From assembly GCA_902175065.1 (NCBI GenBank), contig CABIIJ010000065.1, forward strand, positions 18,516-82,515: a stretch of 64,000 nucleotides of DNA. The letters are read 5' to 3'. Both the position numbers and the translations under genes were made by a program. Positions 35,965 to 45,288 of this stretch are shown here, piece by piece. The stretch comes from an uncultured Comamonas sp. (GTDB lineage Bacteria; Pseudomonadota; Gammaproteobacteria; Burkholderiales; Burkholderiaceae_C). The notes below the pieces were generated by a model. The model was not told where the DNA came from, ran no database searches, and saw only the letters and a list, made by a program, of their open reading frames with translations. Numbering within the stretch: the stretch's first letter is position 1; the number at the start of each line of letters is the position of its first letter.

Positions 35965-36048
35965 AGCTGATTCCGCTTTTCATTCAATGATTTCAGCATG
36001 TTCAATACCTGAAATCCTTATATATCCAGCGGAACAAGCTCCTTTTTA
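35965..36048. repeat. nested palindromic repeat (family A) between ileS and lspA
   Basis: Outer arms AGCTGATTCCGCT (35965-35977) and AGCGGAACAAGCT pair with two mismatches; inner arms are GATTTCAG and CTGAAATC. It fills the whole intergenic space exactly, between the ileS stop and the lspA start codon. Here it lies inside an operon rather than between convergent genes. Confidence 0.85.
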
Positions 36049-38931
36049 TCAAGCAATATGGCGTACTTCACCGCTGCCGTGCAGGTTGCTGTCGCAGCGT
36101 CCGCACAGCGTCGGGTGCGCGGGGTTGGCCCCCACGTCGGCGCGGTAGTGCCAGCAGCGCTCGCATTTGGCATGGCTGCTGATCTGCACGTCCACCGCCA
36201 GGGCGTCGCCCGGCCGGGCCTGGGCGGCGCTGGTGATGAGGACGAATTTCAAATCCTCGCCCAGCGATTGCAGCAGGGCCAGGTCTTCCGGCGCGGCGCT
36301 CAGGGTCACCTCGGCTTGCAGCGAAGCGCCGACTTTGCCGGCTTCGCGCTGGTTCTCGATTTCCTTGTTCGTCACATCGCGGATGGCGCGGATGCGCTCC
36401 CACTTGGCCAGCAGGGCGGCGTCGCCCGCAGGCAGGGTCTGGTAGGTTTCCAGGAAGATGGAAGCGTTGCCGCCGCCGACGATCTTCCACGCCTCTTCCG
36501 CCGTGAACGAGAGGAAGGGCGCCATCCAGCGCAGCATGGCGTGCAGGATCTGGTGCAGCGCGGTCTGGGCGCTGCGCCGCGCCGGGCTGTGGGCGGCGCT
36601 GGTGTAGAGGCGGTCTTTCAGCACGTCCAGGTAGAAGCCGCCCAGGTCCTCGGAGCAGAACAGTTGCAGCTTGGCGACGACGGGGTGGAATTCGTACACC
36701 TTGAAGTGCGCCAGCACCTCGGCCTGGAATTCGGCAGCGCGGGCCAGTGCCCAGCGGTCGATCTCCAGCATCTGGTCGTAGGGCACGGCATCCTTGCTGG
36801 CGTCGAAATCGCTGGTGTTGGCCAGCAGGAAGCGCAGCGTGTTGCGGATGCGGCGGTAGGCGTCCACCACGCGGGCCAGGATCTTGTCGTCGATGGCCAG
36901 ATCGCCCGAGTAGTCGGTCGAGGCGCACCACAGGCGGATGATTTCCGCACCCATCTTGCCGCTGACTTCCTGCGGCGAGACGGTGTTGCCCAGCGACTTG
37001 CTCATCTTCTTGCCCTGGCCGTCCACAGTGAAGCCGTGCGTGAGCAGCCCCCGGTACGGCGCCCGGCCAAAGATGGCGCTGGCCAGCAGCAGCGAGGAAT
37101 GGAACCAGCCCCGGTGCTGGTCGTGGCCCTCCAGGTACAGGTCGGCCTCCGGCCCCTGGTCGTGGTGCATCCCGGCGTGCGTGCCGCGCAGCACGTGCCA
37201 GAAGGTGGAGCCGGAGTCGAACCACACCTCCAGGATGTCGGTGCTCTTGGTGTAGTTCTTGGCATCCTCGGCGCCCAGGATTTCCTCGGTGCTCACGCGG
37301 CTCCAGGCTTCGATGCCGCCTTGCTCGACGATATTGGCCGCCTGGTCGATGATCTCCATCGTGCGCGGGTGCAGCGCCCCGGTGTCCACATGCAGGAAGA
37401 AGGGCAGCGGCACGCCCCAGCTGCGCTGGCGCGAGATGCACCAGTCGGGCCGGTTGGCGATCATGTCGCGCAGGCGGGCCTTGCCGTTTTCGGGGTAGAA
37501 GCTGGTTTGCTCGATCGCTGCCAGCGCAATCTGCCTCAGGGTTTGCGCGGGTTTCTGCGCCGGGTCGGTGAAGACGCCTTCGCCCTCGTCCATGCGCACG
37601 AACCACTGGGCGGCGGCGCGGTAGATCACCGGCGATTTGTGCCGCCAGCAGTGCGGGTAGCTGTGCGTGATGCCCGCCGTGCCCATCAGGCGGCCCGCCA
37701 CCTTCAGCGCGTCGATGATGACCGGCACGGCCTTCCAGATCGGCTGGCCGCCGAACAGCGGGAAGTCCGCCGCGTACTGGCCGTTGCCCTGCACGGGGTT
37801 GAGGATGTCCTGGTAGGCCAGTCCGTTGCCGACGCAACTGTTGAAGTCGTCCACGCCGTAGGCCGGGGCGCTGTGCACGATACCGGTGCCGTCCTCCGCC
37901 GTGGCGTACTCGGCCACGTAGACGGGCGAGAGGCGGTCATAGCCCTTGTCCACATGGGCCAGCGGGTGCCTGAAATCGAGGCGATCCAGCTTTTGCCCCA
38001 CGGCGGTGGCGACCACCTGGCCGGTGATGCCCCAACGCTCCAGGCATTTCTCCACCAGGGCGCTGGCGAGGATGAGCAGGCCGCGCTCGGTATCGACCAG
38101 GCTGTATTCCAGTTCCGGGTTCACGTTCAGCGCCTGGTTGGCGGGAATCGTCCACGCAGTGGTCGTCCAGATCACGGCAAAGGCGGGCTTGGGCAGCGTG
38201 TCCAGGCCGAAGGCGGCGGCCAGCCGGGCGGGGTCGGCGGCGGGGAACATCACGTCCAGCGTCTGGCTGGATTTGTCCTGGTATTCGATCTCGAACTCCG
38301 CCAGGGACGAGGCGCAGTCGAAACACCAGTACACCGGCTTCAGCCCCCGGTAGATGAAGCCGCGCTCCATCACCTTCTTCAGCGCCCGCAACTGGTGCGC
38401 CTCGCTGGCGAAGTTCATGGTCTTGTAGGGGCGATCCCACTCGCCCAGCACGCCCAGGCGCTGGAAGTCGGCCATCTGCTGGGCGATCTGCTCGGCGGCA
38501 AAGGCGCGGCCCCTGGCCTGCATTTCGTCACGCGGCAGGTTGCGGCCATGCAGTTTCTCGATGGCGTTCTCGATCGGCAGGCCGTGGCAGTCCCAGCCGG
38601 GGGTGTAGAGCGCGTCGAAGCCCTCCAGTTGGCGGCTTTTGACGATCATGTCCTTCAGGATCTTGTTCATCGCGTGGCCGATGTGGATCTGGCCGTTGGC
38701 ATACGGCGGGCCGTCGTGCAGGATGAACTTGGGCGCACCCTGGCGGGCGGCCCGCAGTTGCTTGTAGATGCCCTGCTCGTCCCAATCCCTGGCCCATTGC
38801 GGCTCGCGCCTGGGCAGGTCGCCGCGCATGGGGAAGGGCGTGTCGGGCATGTTCAGCGTGGCGCGGTAGGCGCTCTCATTGCCGTTTTTCGGGGCACTCT
38901 TGGCTTTTTTCGGGGTGGCTTGTTCGGACAT
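36049..38931 (-). CDS. ileS: isoleucyl-tRNA synthetase
   Basis: Charges tRNA-Ile. The 960-residue class I enzyme has the HIGH motif ([10 protein letters not shown]), the KMSKS motif ([10 protein letters not shown]), the editing insertion between them and a C-terminal zinc finger ([12 protein letters not shown], then CGRCDSN). [16 protein letters not shown] and [10 protein letters not shown] are typical. The start at 38931 is used because homology begins there; an upstream in-frame ATG adds seven residues. It lies 110 bases after ribF and is followed by a family A repeat and lspA. Confidence 0.98.
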   Translation of the reverse strand: MSEQATPKKAKSAPKNGNESAYRATLNMPDTPFPMRGDLPRREPQWARDWDEQGIYKQLRAARQGAPKFILHDGPPYANGQIHIGHAMNKILKDMIVKSRQLEGFDALYTPGWDCHGLPIENAIEKLHGRNLPRDEMQARGRAFAAEQIAQQMADFQRLGVLGEWDRPYKTMNFASEAHQLRALKKVMERGFIYRGLKPVYWCFDCASSLAEFEIEYQDKSSQTLDVMFPAADPARLAAAFGLDTLPKPAFAVIWTTTAWTIPANQALNVNPELEYSLVDTERGLLILASALVEKCLERWGITGQVVATAVGQKLDRLDFRHPLAHVDKGYDRLSPVYVAEYATAEDGTGIVHSAPAYGVDDFNSCVGNGLAYQDILNPVQGNGQYAADFPLFGGQPIWKAVPVIIDALKVAGRLMGTAGITHSYPHCWRHKSPVIYRAAAQWFVRMDEGEGVFTDPAQKPAQTLRQIALAAIEQTSFYPENGKARLRDMIANRPDWCISRQRSWGVPLPFFLHVDTGALHPRTMEIIDQAANIVEQGGIEAWSRVSTEEILGAEDAKNYTKSTDILEVWFDSGSTFWHVLRGTHAGMHHDQGPEADLYLEGHDQHRGWFHSSLLLASAIFGRAPYRGLLTHGFTVDGQGKKMSKSLGNTVSPQEVSGKMGAEIIRLWCASTDYSGDLAIDDKILARVVDAYRRIRNTLRFLLANTSDFDASKDAVPYDQMLEIDRWALARAAEFQAEVLAHFKVYEFHPVVAKLQLFCSEDLGGFYLDVLKDRLYTSAAHSPARRSAQTALHQILHAMLRWMAPFLSFTAEEAWKIVGGGNASIFLETYQTLPAGDAALLAKWERIRAIRDVTNKEIENQREAGKVGASLQAEVTLSAAPEDLALLQSLGEDLKFVLITSAAQARPGDALAVDVQISSHAKCERCWHYRADVGANPAHPTLCGRCDSNLHGSGEVRHIA

Positions 38932-39041
38932 GAAAAATCTTTCTTGCTTCAAGGCAAAGCCCAGGGCGCGGCCTGGGCTGGAAATTCAGGGGGAAAACCG
39001 GGGTTGCCGGTGGAAATCCGTCGTGGTGATGATGCCCGGCA

Positions 39042-40100
39042 TCAAATTCGGTCGCGCGTGGTCTGGCGCTGGGTTTGTGCGGGGGTCACGCTGGCGGCGG
39101 ACAGTTGTCCGGCAAAAAAAGCGCGGGCAGCGGCGCAGTCTTGCGCGATGCCCCGGGTGAGCGCATCCAGGCTGTCGTATTTCAGCTCGTCATGCAGTTT
39201 GTGCAGCAGTTCCACGCGGATGATTTTACCGTAGCCCCCATCGCCGCCCAGGTGCTGCGGCCAGTCCAGGCAGTGCGTCTCCAGCAGGACGCGCCCGCCG
39301 TTCACATCGTCGGGGTCGAGCGACGGGCGGATACCCAGATTGGCCACGCCGGGCAAAGGCGTCTCGGACAGGCCATGCACCAGCACGGCGAAGATGCCGC
39401 TGGCGGCAGGCTTCCAGTGGTCGAAGCGCAGGTTCAGCGTGCGAAAGCCGTCGCCCAGGCCGGGGGCGCTTTCGGCCAGGCTGCGGCCCAGCTTGCGCCC
39501 ATGCACCACGTGGCCGCTGATGGTGTAGGGGCGGCCCAGCAGGCGCTCGGCCTCCTGCATCTGCCCGGCCGCCAGGGCGGCACGCACCTCGGTGCTGGAA
39601 ACGCGCAGGCCGTGCACCTCGTAGCTGTTCATGCGGGCCACTTCAAAGCCCTGGGCCTGTCCGGCGGCATCGAGCAGGGCATAGTCCCCGGCACGTTTGG
39701 CGCCAAAGCGGAAATCGTCGCCCACCAGCACATAGCGTGCGCCCAGGCCGTCCAGCAGCACCTCGTCGATGAACGCCTGGGGCGCCAGGCTGGCCAGCGC
39801 GTGGTTGAAGGGCAGGATCACCACCTGATCGAGTCCACAGACACGCAGTTGCGAGAGCTTGTCGCGCAGCGTGCCGACGCGGGCCGGGGCCAGTTCCGGC
39901 TTGCCCAGCACCCCGGCAAAATAGTCGCGCGGGTGCGGCTCGAACGTCACCGCGCAACTGGGCAGGCCACGCTGGGCGGCTTCGGCCCGCAGCAACCCCA
40001 GCATGGCCTGATGGCCACGGTGCACGCCGTCGAAGTTGCCGATGGTCAGGGCGCAGGCCGGGGCCAGGCCCGCCTGCCGGTAGCCGAGGAAAATCTTCAT
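39042..40100 (-). CDS. ribF: bifunctional riboflavin kinase / FAD synthetase
   Basis: Makes FMN and FAD from riboflavin. It has 352 residues: the N-terminal nucleotidyl transferase domain with GNFDGVHRGHQAML and FEPHPRDYFAG, and the C-terminal kinase domain (residues about 185-310) with YTISGHVVHGRKLGRSL and GVANLGIRPSLD. The last 20 residues are Thr/Gln-rich and not part of the domains. It is the first gene of the ribF-ileS-lspA order. Confidence 0.97.
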   Translation of the reverse strand: MKIFLGYRQAGLAPACALTIGNFDGVHRGHQAMLGLLRAEAAQRGLPSCAVTFEPHPRDYFAGVLGKPELAPARVGTLRDKLSQLRVCGLDQVVILPFNHALASLAPQAFIDEVLLDGLGARYVLVGDDFRFGAKRAGDYALLDAAGQAQGFEVARMNSYEVHGLRVSSTEVRAALAAGQMQEAERLLGRPYTISGHVVHGRKLGRSLAESAPGLGDGFRTLNLRFDHWKPAASGIFAVLVHGLSETPLPGVANLGIRPSLDPDDVNGGRVLLETHCLDWPQHLGGDGGYGKIIRVELLHKLHDELKYDSLDALTRGIAQDCAAARAFFAGQLSAASVTPAQTQRQTTRDRI

Positions 40101-40163
40101 GCCAGGGGGAGGGTGTGAGGGTGAAAAAACAAAACCGCACAGTATAGGCCGTGCCCCGCAAGC

Positions 40164-40826
40164 TCAGTCGCCCAGGGAGCGGGTCAGCGCATCCAGGCGC
40201 TCCTGCAACTGCGCTACCTGGGCTTCCAGCAGGGCCACGCGCTCGCTCAGGTCGGCCAGTCCGATAGCAGGCGCGGCGTGGCCGGTGGCCGTCACGGCAG
40301 GCAAGACCGGTGTGCCGCACAGCAGTTGCGCCCAGCGTGCTTCGCGGGCGCCGGGGGCCTTGGGCAGCAGTTGCACCAGGGGGCCGCCTTTGTCTGCGCT
40401 GCGCTCCTGCAGTTCTTCCAGGAATGCTTCGACCGAGGACGTATCGGCAAAGCGGTGCCAGCGCTCGGCATTGGTGCGCAGCTCGGCGGCGGTTTGCGGG
40501 CCGCGCAAGATCAGCAGGCCCAGCAGGGCCGATGCCTGGCTGGGCACGCCCAGCACGCGCTCGAAGTTGTGCTCCCAGCGCATGGCGCGTTGGCCGCTGA
40601 CCTCGATCACCAGATGGCGCTCGCGCAGCGCATCCAGGGCGGCCAGGGCATCGGCCTCGGCAAGCTGCATCAGCGGCTCGCGGCTGGTTTTCTGGTTGCA
40701 GCCGGACAGCAGGCTGTTCAGCGTCAGCGGGTAGCTGTCGGGCACGGTGCGCTGCTTTTCCAGCAGCGTGGCCAGGACGCGGGCCTGTTCGGCGCTCAGG
40801 GGGGTGTTTTGGTGGTCAAAAGGCAT
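40164..40826 (-). CDS. yceH: YceH family protein (DUF480)
   Basis: A 220-residue protein with two winged-helix domains ([20 protein letters not shown], then [14 protein letters not shown], and [17 protein letters not shown]) and a C-terminal coiled coil ([19 protein letters not shown]). The family is conserved in proteobacteria and has no established function; DNA binding is likely from the fold. Divergent from purN with 44 bases between starts. Confidence 0.93.
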   Translation of the reverse strand: MPFDHQNTPLSAEQARVLATLLEKQRTVPDSYPLTLNSLLSGCNQKTSREPLMQLAEADALAALDALRERHLVIEVSGQRAMRWEHNFERVLGVPSQASALLGLLILRGPQTAAELRTNAERWHRFADTSSVEAFLEELQERSADKGGPLVQLLPKAPGAREARWAQLLCGTPVLPAVTATGHAAPAIGLADLSERVALLEAQVAQLQERLDALTRSLGD

Positions 40827-40870
40827 GGCAGGTGGCGAAACGGGATGGGGCAGGGATAATCGCGCCCTCT

Positions 40871-41455
40871 ATGAAAAACATCGTGATTCTCATCTCAGGC
40901 AGCGGCTCGAACATGGCCGCTATTGTGCGTGCTGCCCAGCAGGGCGATTGGGCTGGCCGGCATGGCGCCCGCATTGCTGCCGTGATCAGCAACAGGGCCG
41001 ATGCCAAAGGGCTGCAATTTGCCCGGGACAACGGCATCGCCACCGCCGTGCTCGACCACAAGGCCTTTGCCAGCCGCGAGGATTTCGATGCCGCCCTGGC
41101 GCAGTTGATCGACCAGTACCAGCCCGCCCTGGTGGTGCTGGCCGGTTTCATGCGCATCCTCACGCCCGGCTTCGTCGCCCACTTTGCCGGGCGGCTGCTG
41201 AACATCCACCCCTCGCTGCTGCCCGCCTTCACCGGCCTGCACACCCACCAACGCGCCATTGATGCGGGCTGCAAGTTTGCCGGCTGCACCGTCCACATCG
41301 TCACGCAGGAACTGGACGACGGCCCCATCCTGGAACAGGCCGTGGTGCCCGTGCTGCCCGATGACACCGCCGACACCCTGGCCGCCCGCGTGCTGACGCA
41401 GGAACACGTCATCTACCCGCGTGCGGTGTTCAACTTTATTAAAAACAAGAGCTGA
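40871..41455 (+). CDS. purN: phosphoribosylglycinamide formyltransferase
   Basis: Third step of purine synthesis: formylates GAR with 10-formyl-THF. The 194-residue protein has ISGSGSNMAAIV for phosphate binding, the catalytic region LNIHPSLLPAFTGLHTHQRA with Asn and His, and TQELDDGPILEQA with the essential Asp. The ATG at 40871 is chosen because homology starts there. Its last codons (Lys-Asn-Lys-Ser) run into a family A half repeat. Confidence 0.97.
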   Translation: MKNIVILISGSGSNMAAIVRAAQQGDWAGRHGARIAAVISNRADAKGLQFARDNGIATAVLDHKAFASREDFDAALAQLIDQYQPALVVLAGFMRILTPGFVAHFAGRLLNIHPSLLPAFTGLHTHQRAIDAGCKFAGCTVHIVTQELDDGPILEQAVVPVLPDDTADTLAARVLTQEHVIYPRAVFNFIKNKS

Positions 41456-41499
41456 TAGCGCTTTATACAAAAGCGTTTCAGGCCAAAAACACTGAAAAA
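41449..41499. repeat. partial palindromic family A copy between purN and rsmB
   Basis: AGAGCTGATAGCGCTTTAT followed by GTTTCAG and CTGAAAAAAC keeps one outer arm and both inner arms. The second outer arm is missing. The left end overlaps the last codons of purN. Confidence 0.6.
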
Positions 41500-41504
41500 A
41501 CGAT

Positions 41505-42776
41505 ATGCACCCCAAAGCCCTTCTGGATGCCTGCGCCGAACTGGTGCAGCAAGTCATGCTGCTGCAACACCCGGCGGACAGCGTCGTCTCGCGCTTCTTC
41601 CGCCAGCACCGCAACCTCGGCCCGCGCGAACGCGCCACGCTGGCCGAAACCGCCTACACCGTGCTGCGCCACAAGCTGCGCTTTGAAGCCCTGGCCCGCA
41701 GCGGCAGCGGGGCGCGGGAACGCCGGCTGGCGATCCTGGGCTTTGCCGGGCCGCGCACCCTGCTGCAAGCAGCCCTGCACCCGGCAGAAAAAACCTGGCT
41801 GCAAGAGTGCGATGCCGTGCAGACCGCCGACCTGCTGCCCCAGCACCGCCACAACCTGCCCCAGTGGCTGGCCGAGGCGCTGCAAGCCCAGGTGGGCGAA
41901 CAGTTCGACGCGCTGGCCGCCAGCCTGCTCGCATCCGCGCCGCTGGATTTGCGCGTCAATACCCTGAACGCCAAGCGCGAGGCCGTGCAGAAGGAGCTGG
42001 CCGTCGCCGGCATCGCCGCCACCATCACGCCGTATTCCCCCTGGGGCCTGCGCGTGGACGACAAACCGGTGCTGACCAAGCTGGATGCCTTCCAGCAAGG
42101 CCGCATCGAAGTGCAGGACGAAGGCTCGCAGCTGCTGGCCCTGCTGCTGGATGCCAAGCGCGGTGAAATGGTGGTGGATTTTTGCGCCGGCGCGGGCGGC
42201 AAGACCCTGGCCATCGGGGCACAGATGCGCAATACGGGCCGCTTGTATGCGTTCGACGTCTCGGCCCACCGCCTCGAAGCCCTCAAGCCCCGGCTGGCGC
42301 GTTCCGGCCTGTCCAACGTCCACCCCGCCGCCCTGGCGCACGAGCGCGACGAGCGCGTCAAGCGCCTGGCCGGCAAGATCGACCGCGTGCTGGTCGATGC
42401 CCCCTGCTCCGGCCTGGGCACCCTGCGCCGCAACCCCGATCTGAAATGGCGGCAAAGCCCGCAGTCCGTCGCCGAACTCACCGCCAAGCAGACCGCCATT
42501 CTGGACAGCGCTGCCCGCCTGGTGAAAAGCGGTGGCCGTCTGGTCTACGCCACCTGCTCCATGCTGCCCGAAGAAAACGAGCGCATTGCCGAAGCCTTCC
42601 AGCAGGCCCACCCCGACTTCGCGCCGCTGGACGCGGGCGACACCCTGGCGCAACTGAAAGTCGACAATGCCGCCAGCCTGTGCGCAGGCGGCAGCACCGG
42701 CACGCAATACGTGCGCCTGTGGCCGCATACCCATCAGGTCGATGGCTTTTTTGCAGCGGCATGGCAGCGCACATAA
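41505..42776 (+). CDS. rsmB: RsmB/NOP family 16S rRNA m5C methyltransferase
   Basis: A 423-residue SAM-dependent cytosine methyltransferase. The N-terminal NusB-like helical domain covers about residues 1-140, and the catalytic domain has DFCAGAGGKTLAIG for SAM and two active Cys residues in VDAPCSGLGTLRRNPD and VYATCSMLPEENE. RsmB methylates 16S rRNA C967 in E. coli; the exact target here is inferred. It follows purN by 49 bases across a partial repeat and ends next to a full repeat that looks like a terminator. Confidence 0.9.
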   Translation: MHPKALLDACAELVQQVMLLQHPADSVVSRFFRQHRNLGPRERATLAETAYTVLRHKLRFEALARSGSGARERRLAILGFAGPRTLLQAALHPAEKTWLQECDAVQTADLLPQHRHNLPQWLAEALQAQVGEQFDALAASLLASAPLDLRVNTLNAKREAVQKELAVAGIAATITPYSPWGLRVDDKPVLTKLDAFQQGRIEVQDEGSQLLALLLDAKRGEMVVDFCAGAGGKTLAIGAQMRNTGRLYAFDVSAHRLEALKPRLARSGLSNVHPAALAHERDERVKRLAGKIDRVLVDAPCSGLGTLRRNPDLKWRQSPQSVAELTAKQTAILDSAARLVKSGGRLVYATCSMLPEENERIAEAFQQAHPDFAPLDAGDTLAQLKVDNAASLCAGGSTGTQYVRLWPHTHQVDGFFAAAWQRT

Positions 42777-42784
42777 AGTGATTC

Positions 42785-42877
42785 AATAAAAATAGCTGCT
42801 TGCGCTGTTAAATAGCTTATTTCAGATAGTTATCTAACTGAAATCTTTTATTTTTCAGCGCAAGCAGCTATTTTTTT
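42785..42877. repeat. nested palindromic repeat (family A), bidirectional terminator
   Basis: The best copy in the window: outer arms AAAAATAGCTGCTTGCGCTG (42788-42807) and its perfect 20-base complement at 42856-42875, inner arms ATTTCAG and CTGAAAT, with T runs at the end. It lies between the convergent rsmB and chemoreceptor genes. Confidence 0.92.
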
Positions 42878-42912
42878 AAAGTTTTCTGATCTTTCAGCGG
42901 CAAACCCGCCGC

Positions 42913-44499
42913 TCAGGCCAGTTGCAAACGCATCGCTGGCGCAGCTTCGGGCAGTGTCGCGCCGTGCCCTTGCCCCAGGTCGAAGATGCTGACGGATTGC
43001 ACCAGCGCCTGCGCCTGGCTTTGCAGGCTGCTGGCGGCGGCGGCCATTTCCTCGACCAGGGCGGCGTTCTGCTGGGTCATCTGGTCCATCTGGCTGATGG
43101 CCGCACCGACCTCGGTCACGCCCTGGCTCTGCTGGCGGGTGGCGGTGCTGATTTCCCCCATCAGCGTGGTGACGCGGCGAATGGCTTCGACCACCTCCTG
43201 CATGGTGGCCCCGGCGCGGCCGGCCTGGGCGGTGCCGGTCTGCACGCGCTGCACGCTGTTGTCGATCAGCTGCTTGATCTCCTTGGCCGCCTCGGCGCTG
43301 CGCCCGGCCAGGCTGCGCACCTCGCTGGCAACGACGGCAAAGCCCCGGCCCTGCTCGCCCGCACGGGCTGCTTCCACAGCGGCGTTCAGCGCCAGGATGT
43401 TGGTCTGGAAGGCGATGCCGTCGATCACGCCGATGATGTTGGCCATGCGCTCGGAACTGGTGGCAATCTCCTGCATGGTGCCGACCACTTCCTGCACCAC
43501 CTCGCCGCCGCGCTCGGCCACTTGCGAGGCGGATTGCGCGAGCTGATTGGCCTGCAGCGCGTTGTCGGCGTTGTGGCGCACGGTGCTGCTCAGTTGCTCC
43601 ATCGAGGCGGCAGTCTGCTGCAAGGCGCTGGCCTGCTGCTCGGTGCGGCCACTCAAGTCCAGGTTCGCCTGGGCGATTTCCGCGCTGGCCCCGGCCACGC
43701 TTTCCGAGCCGTTGCGCACCTGCGCGACGACCTGGCGCAACCCGCCGACCATTTCCTGCTGCGCTTGCAGCAGCAAGGCGGTTTCATTCGTGCCCGCGAC
43801 AGGGGGGCGCTCGCGCAGTTGCCCCGCCGCCACGGCACGGGACAGGCCGACCACCTCCTGCAGCGGCCTGGTGATGGCCAGCACGGTGGAGCGGGCCAGC
43901 AGCAGGGCGGCGACCAGGGCCAGCCCGATGCTCAGCCAGACGCCGCTCTGGATGGCCGCGATGTCGGCATGGGCCTGGGTGACGGAGGCGTTCAGGCGCT
44001 GGCTTTGCAGGGTTTTGAGCGTGGCGATGGCGCTGCCGTAGCCGTGCAGGATGCCGCCCACCTCGTCCATCAGGTAATTGCGGGCGCTGCCCTGGTTGCC
44101 CTTGTCCATCAGGCCGATGAGGTGTTCCTGGGCCTGCACGTACTGCTGGCGCTGGGCCAGCACGTCCTGCAGCAGTGCCTGGCCTTCCGCATCGGTGATG
44201 CGGGTTTGCAGCTGCTGCACCACTTCGCCGATGCGTTTGCGCGAGGTGTAGATCTGCTGCTTGAGCGCGTCGTACTCTTCCAGCCCCTTGACGATCAGCA
44301 GATCGCGCAGGGCCTCGGCGATGATGTGGCGGTTCTCGTCGACTTCGTTGAGCATGGAGACATTGGGCATGTCCTGCTCGCTGATCTGGTTGAAGCCGTT
44401 GCCGATGGCGGCGCTTTTATACAGGGCCATGGCCCCTTGCAGGCAGATCAGTAGGCTGATGAGCGCAAAGCCCAGGGTCAGGCGGGTGGCGATTTTCAT
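42913..44499 (-). CDS. methyl-accepting chemotaxis protein with periplasmic helical sensor
   Basis: A 528-residue transmembrane chemoreceptor. TM1 is at about residues 5-28, followed by a periplasmic four-helix-bundle-like sensor (about 30-190), TM2 near 192-212, a HAMP domain ([20 protein letters not shown]) and a full signalling domain with [20 protein letters not shown] at the tip. The start at 44499 has a strong AGGAGG ribosome site; a longer in-frame reading upstream would add 38 residues without membrane topology sense. The ligand is unknown. This Tsr/Tar-like layout differs from the two PAS receptors near the start of the window. Confidence 0.94.
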   Translation of the reverse strand: MKIATRLTLGFALISLLICLQGAMALYKSAAIGNGFNQISEQDMPNVSMLNEVDENRHIIAEALRDLLIVKGLEEYDALKQQIYTSRKRIGEVVQQLQTRITDAEGQALLQDVLAQRQQYVQAQEHLIGLMDKGNQGSARNYLMDEVGGILHGYGSAIATLKTLQSQRLNASVTQAHADIAAIQSGVWLSIGLALVAALLLARSTVLAITRPLQEVVGLSRAVAAGQLRERPPVAGTNETALLLQAQQEMVGGLRQVVAQVRNGSESVAGASAEIAQANLDLSGRTEQQASALQQTAASMEQLSSTVRHNADNALQANQLAQSASQVAERGGEVVQEVVGTMQEIATSSERMANIIGVIDGIAFQTNILALNAAVEAARAGEQGRGFAVVASEVRSLAGRSAEAAKEIKQLIDNSVQRVQTGTAQAGRAGATMQEVVEAIRRVTTLMGEISTATRQQSQGVTEVGAAISQMDQMTQQNAALVEEMAAAASSLQSQAQALVQSVSIFDLGQGHGATLPEAAPAMRLQLA

Positions 44500-44792
44500 G
44501 GGGGAAAGCCTCCTTGTGGGGGGAGAGTCGTCGGTGCGGGTAAGCACCTGCGTGCCCGGCGGGTATGCCAGAGTAAGGCGGGTTTTATAGCAGGGGTAAC
44601 GGGTTGTAAGCAACGGTGGGAACCCCTAGGGTTCCCTAGGAATGCCCTTGTGAAGGTGCAACCCCTTTGGGGAAATTGGGCGCAAGTGCTAGAATTGCCG
44701 GGTTTTGCATGGTGCAGAACGCACGCCGGGGCCTTTCCAGTCCGGGCGCAAGTCATTAGGGTGCGCCGCACCCATTCATCTAAGGAAATACC
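44500..44792. promoter_or_regulatory. divergent chemoreceptor / rpsO control region
   Basis: 293 bases without a gene. It holds the rpsO promoter (44667-44695) and a 19-base dyad GGGAACCCCTAGGGTTCCC at 44618-44636, followed by a second CCTAGG. I could not find a convincing sigma-28 promoter for the chemoreceptor. The rpsO leader is about 90 bases, long enough for the translational self-control known for S15. Confidence 0.5.
44667..44695 (+). promoter_or_regulatory. rpsO promoter
   Basis: TTGGGG (44667-44672), a 17-base spacer and an extended -10 TGCTAGAAT (TAGAAT at 44690-44695). Transcription would begin near 44702, about 90 bases before rpsO. Confidence 0.6.
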
Positions 44793-45059
44793 ATGATCGC
44801 TGCCTCTGTGAAGGCTGAAGTTGTCAAAGCCAATGCCCGCTCGGAAAACGATACCGGCAGCCCGGAAGTGCAAGTCGCACTGCTGACCGCCCGTATCAAC
44901 GAACTGACCCCCCACTTCAAACAGCACGCCAAGGACCACCACGGCCGCCGTGGCCTGCTGCGCATGGTGAGCCGTCGCCGCAAGCTGCTGGACTACCTCA
45001 AGGCCAAGGACGCTGACCGTTACGTGGCCCTGATCGCCAAGCTGGGCCTGCGCAAGTAA
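44793..45059 (+). CDS. rpsO: 30S ribosomal protein S15
   Basis: An 88-residue primary 16S rRNA-binding protein with the standard [20 protein letters not shown] and [20 protein letters not shown]. The ribosome site is AAGGAAAT just before ATG. It is followed by a rho-independent terminator and pnp, the conserved rpsO-pnp order. Confidence 0.99.
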   Translation: MIAASVKAEVVKANARSENDTGSPEVQVALLTARINELTPHFKQHAKDHHGRRGLLRMVSRRRKLLDYLKAKDADRYVALIAKLGLRK

Positions 45060-45092
45060 GCACAGTGCCTGCGCACTCGATCCGCTAGGAAT

Positions 45093-45127
45093 GCCTGCGC
45101 TGGCCAAGGTCGGCGCAGGCGTTTTTG
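45093..45127 (+). terminator. rho-independent terminator after rpsO
   Basis: GCCTGCGC and GCGCAGGC form an 8-bp stem with a 12-base loop followed by GTTTTTGTTT. It lies 34 bases after rpsO; read-through would reach pnp. Confidence 0.9.
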
Positions 45128-45189
45128 TTTCTTGTTTTGTGGGGATTGCAGAGCGAAGCTGTGTCATTCCACGTCGGTACTTGCAAATC

Positions 45190-45276
45190 CATAGCTGCAA
45201 GCGCTGATCTGGAATGGCATCGCGATCTGTAAAGCCCTGAAAACCTTGCTGCCTATGCGGTAGCAGCTATTTTTAA
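45190..45276. repeat. degenerate palindromic family A copy upstream of pnp
   Basis: ATAGCTGCAAGCGCTGATC on the left and GGTAGCAGCTATTTTTA on the right keep the outer arms (8-bp perfect core ATAGCTGC / GCAGCTAT); the inner arms are lost. The AAAGGA ribosome site of pnp follows directly. Confidence 0.55.
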
Positions 45277-45288
45277 AGGAATATCGCA

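Noticed and set aside
36058..39234. Long plus-strand frame opposite ileS
   Set aside because: Antisense to a clear ileS; the composition is that of a GC-driven shadow.
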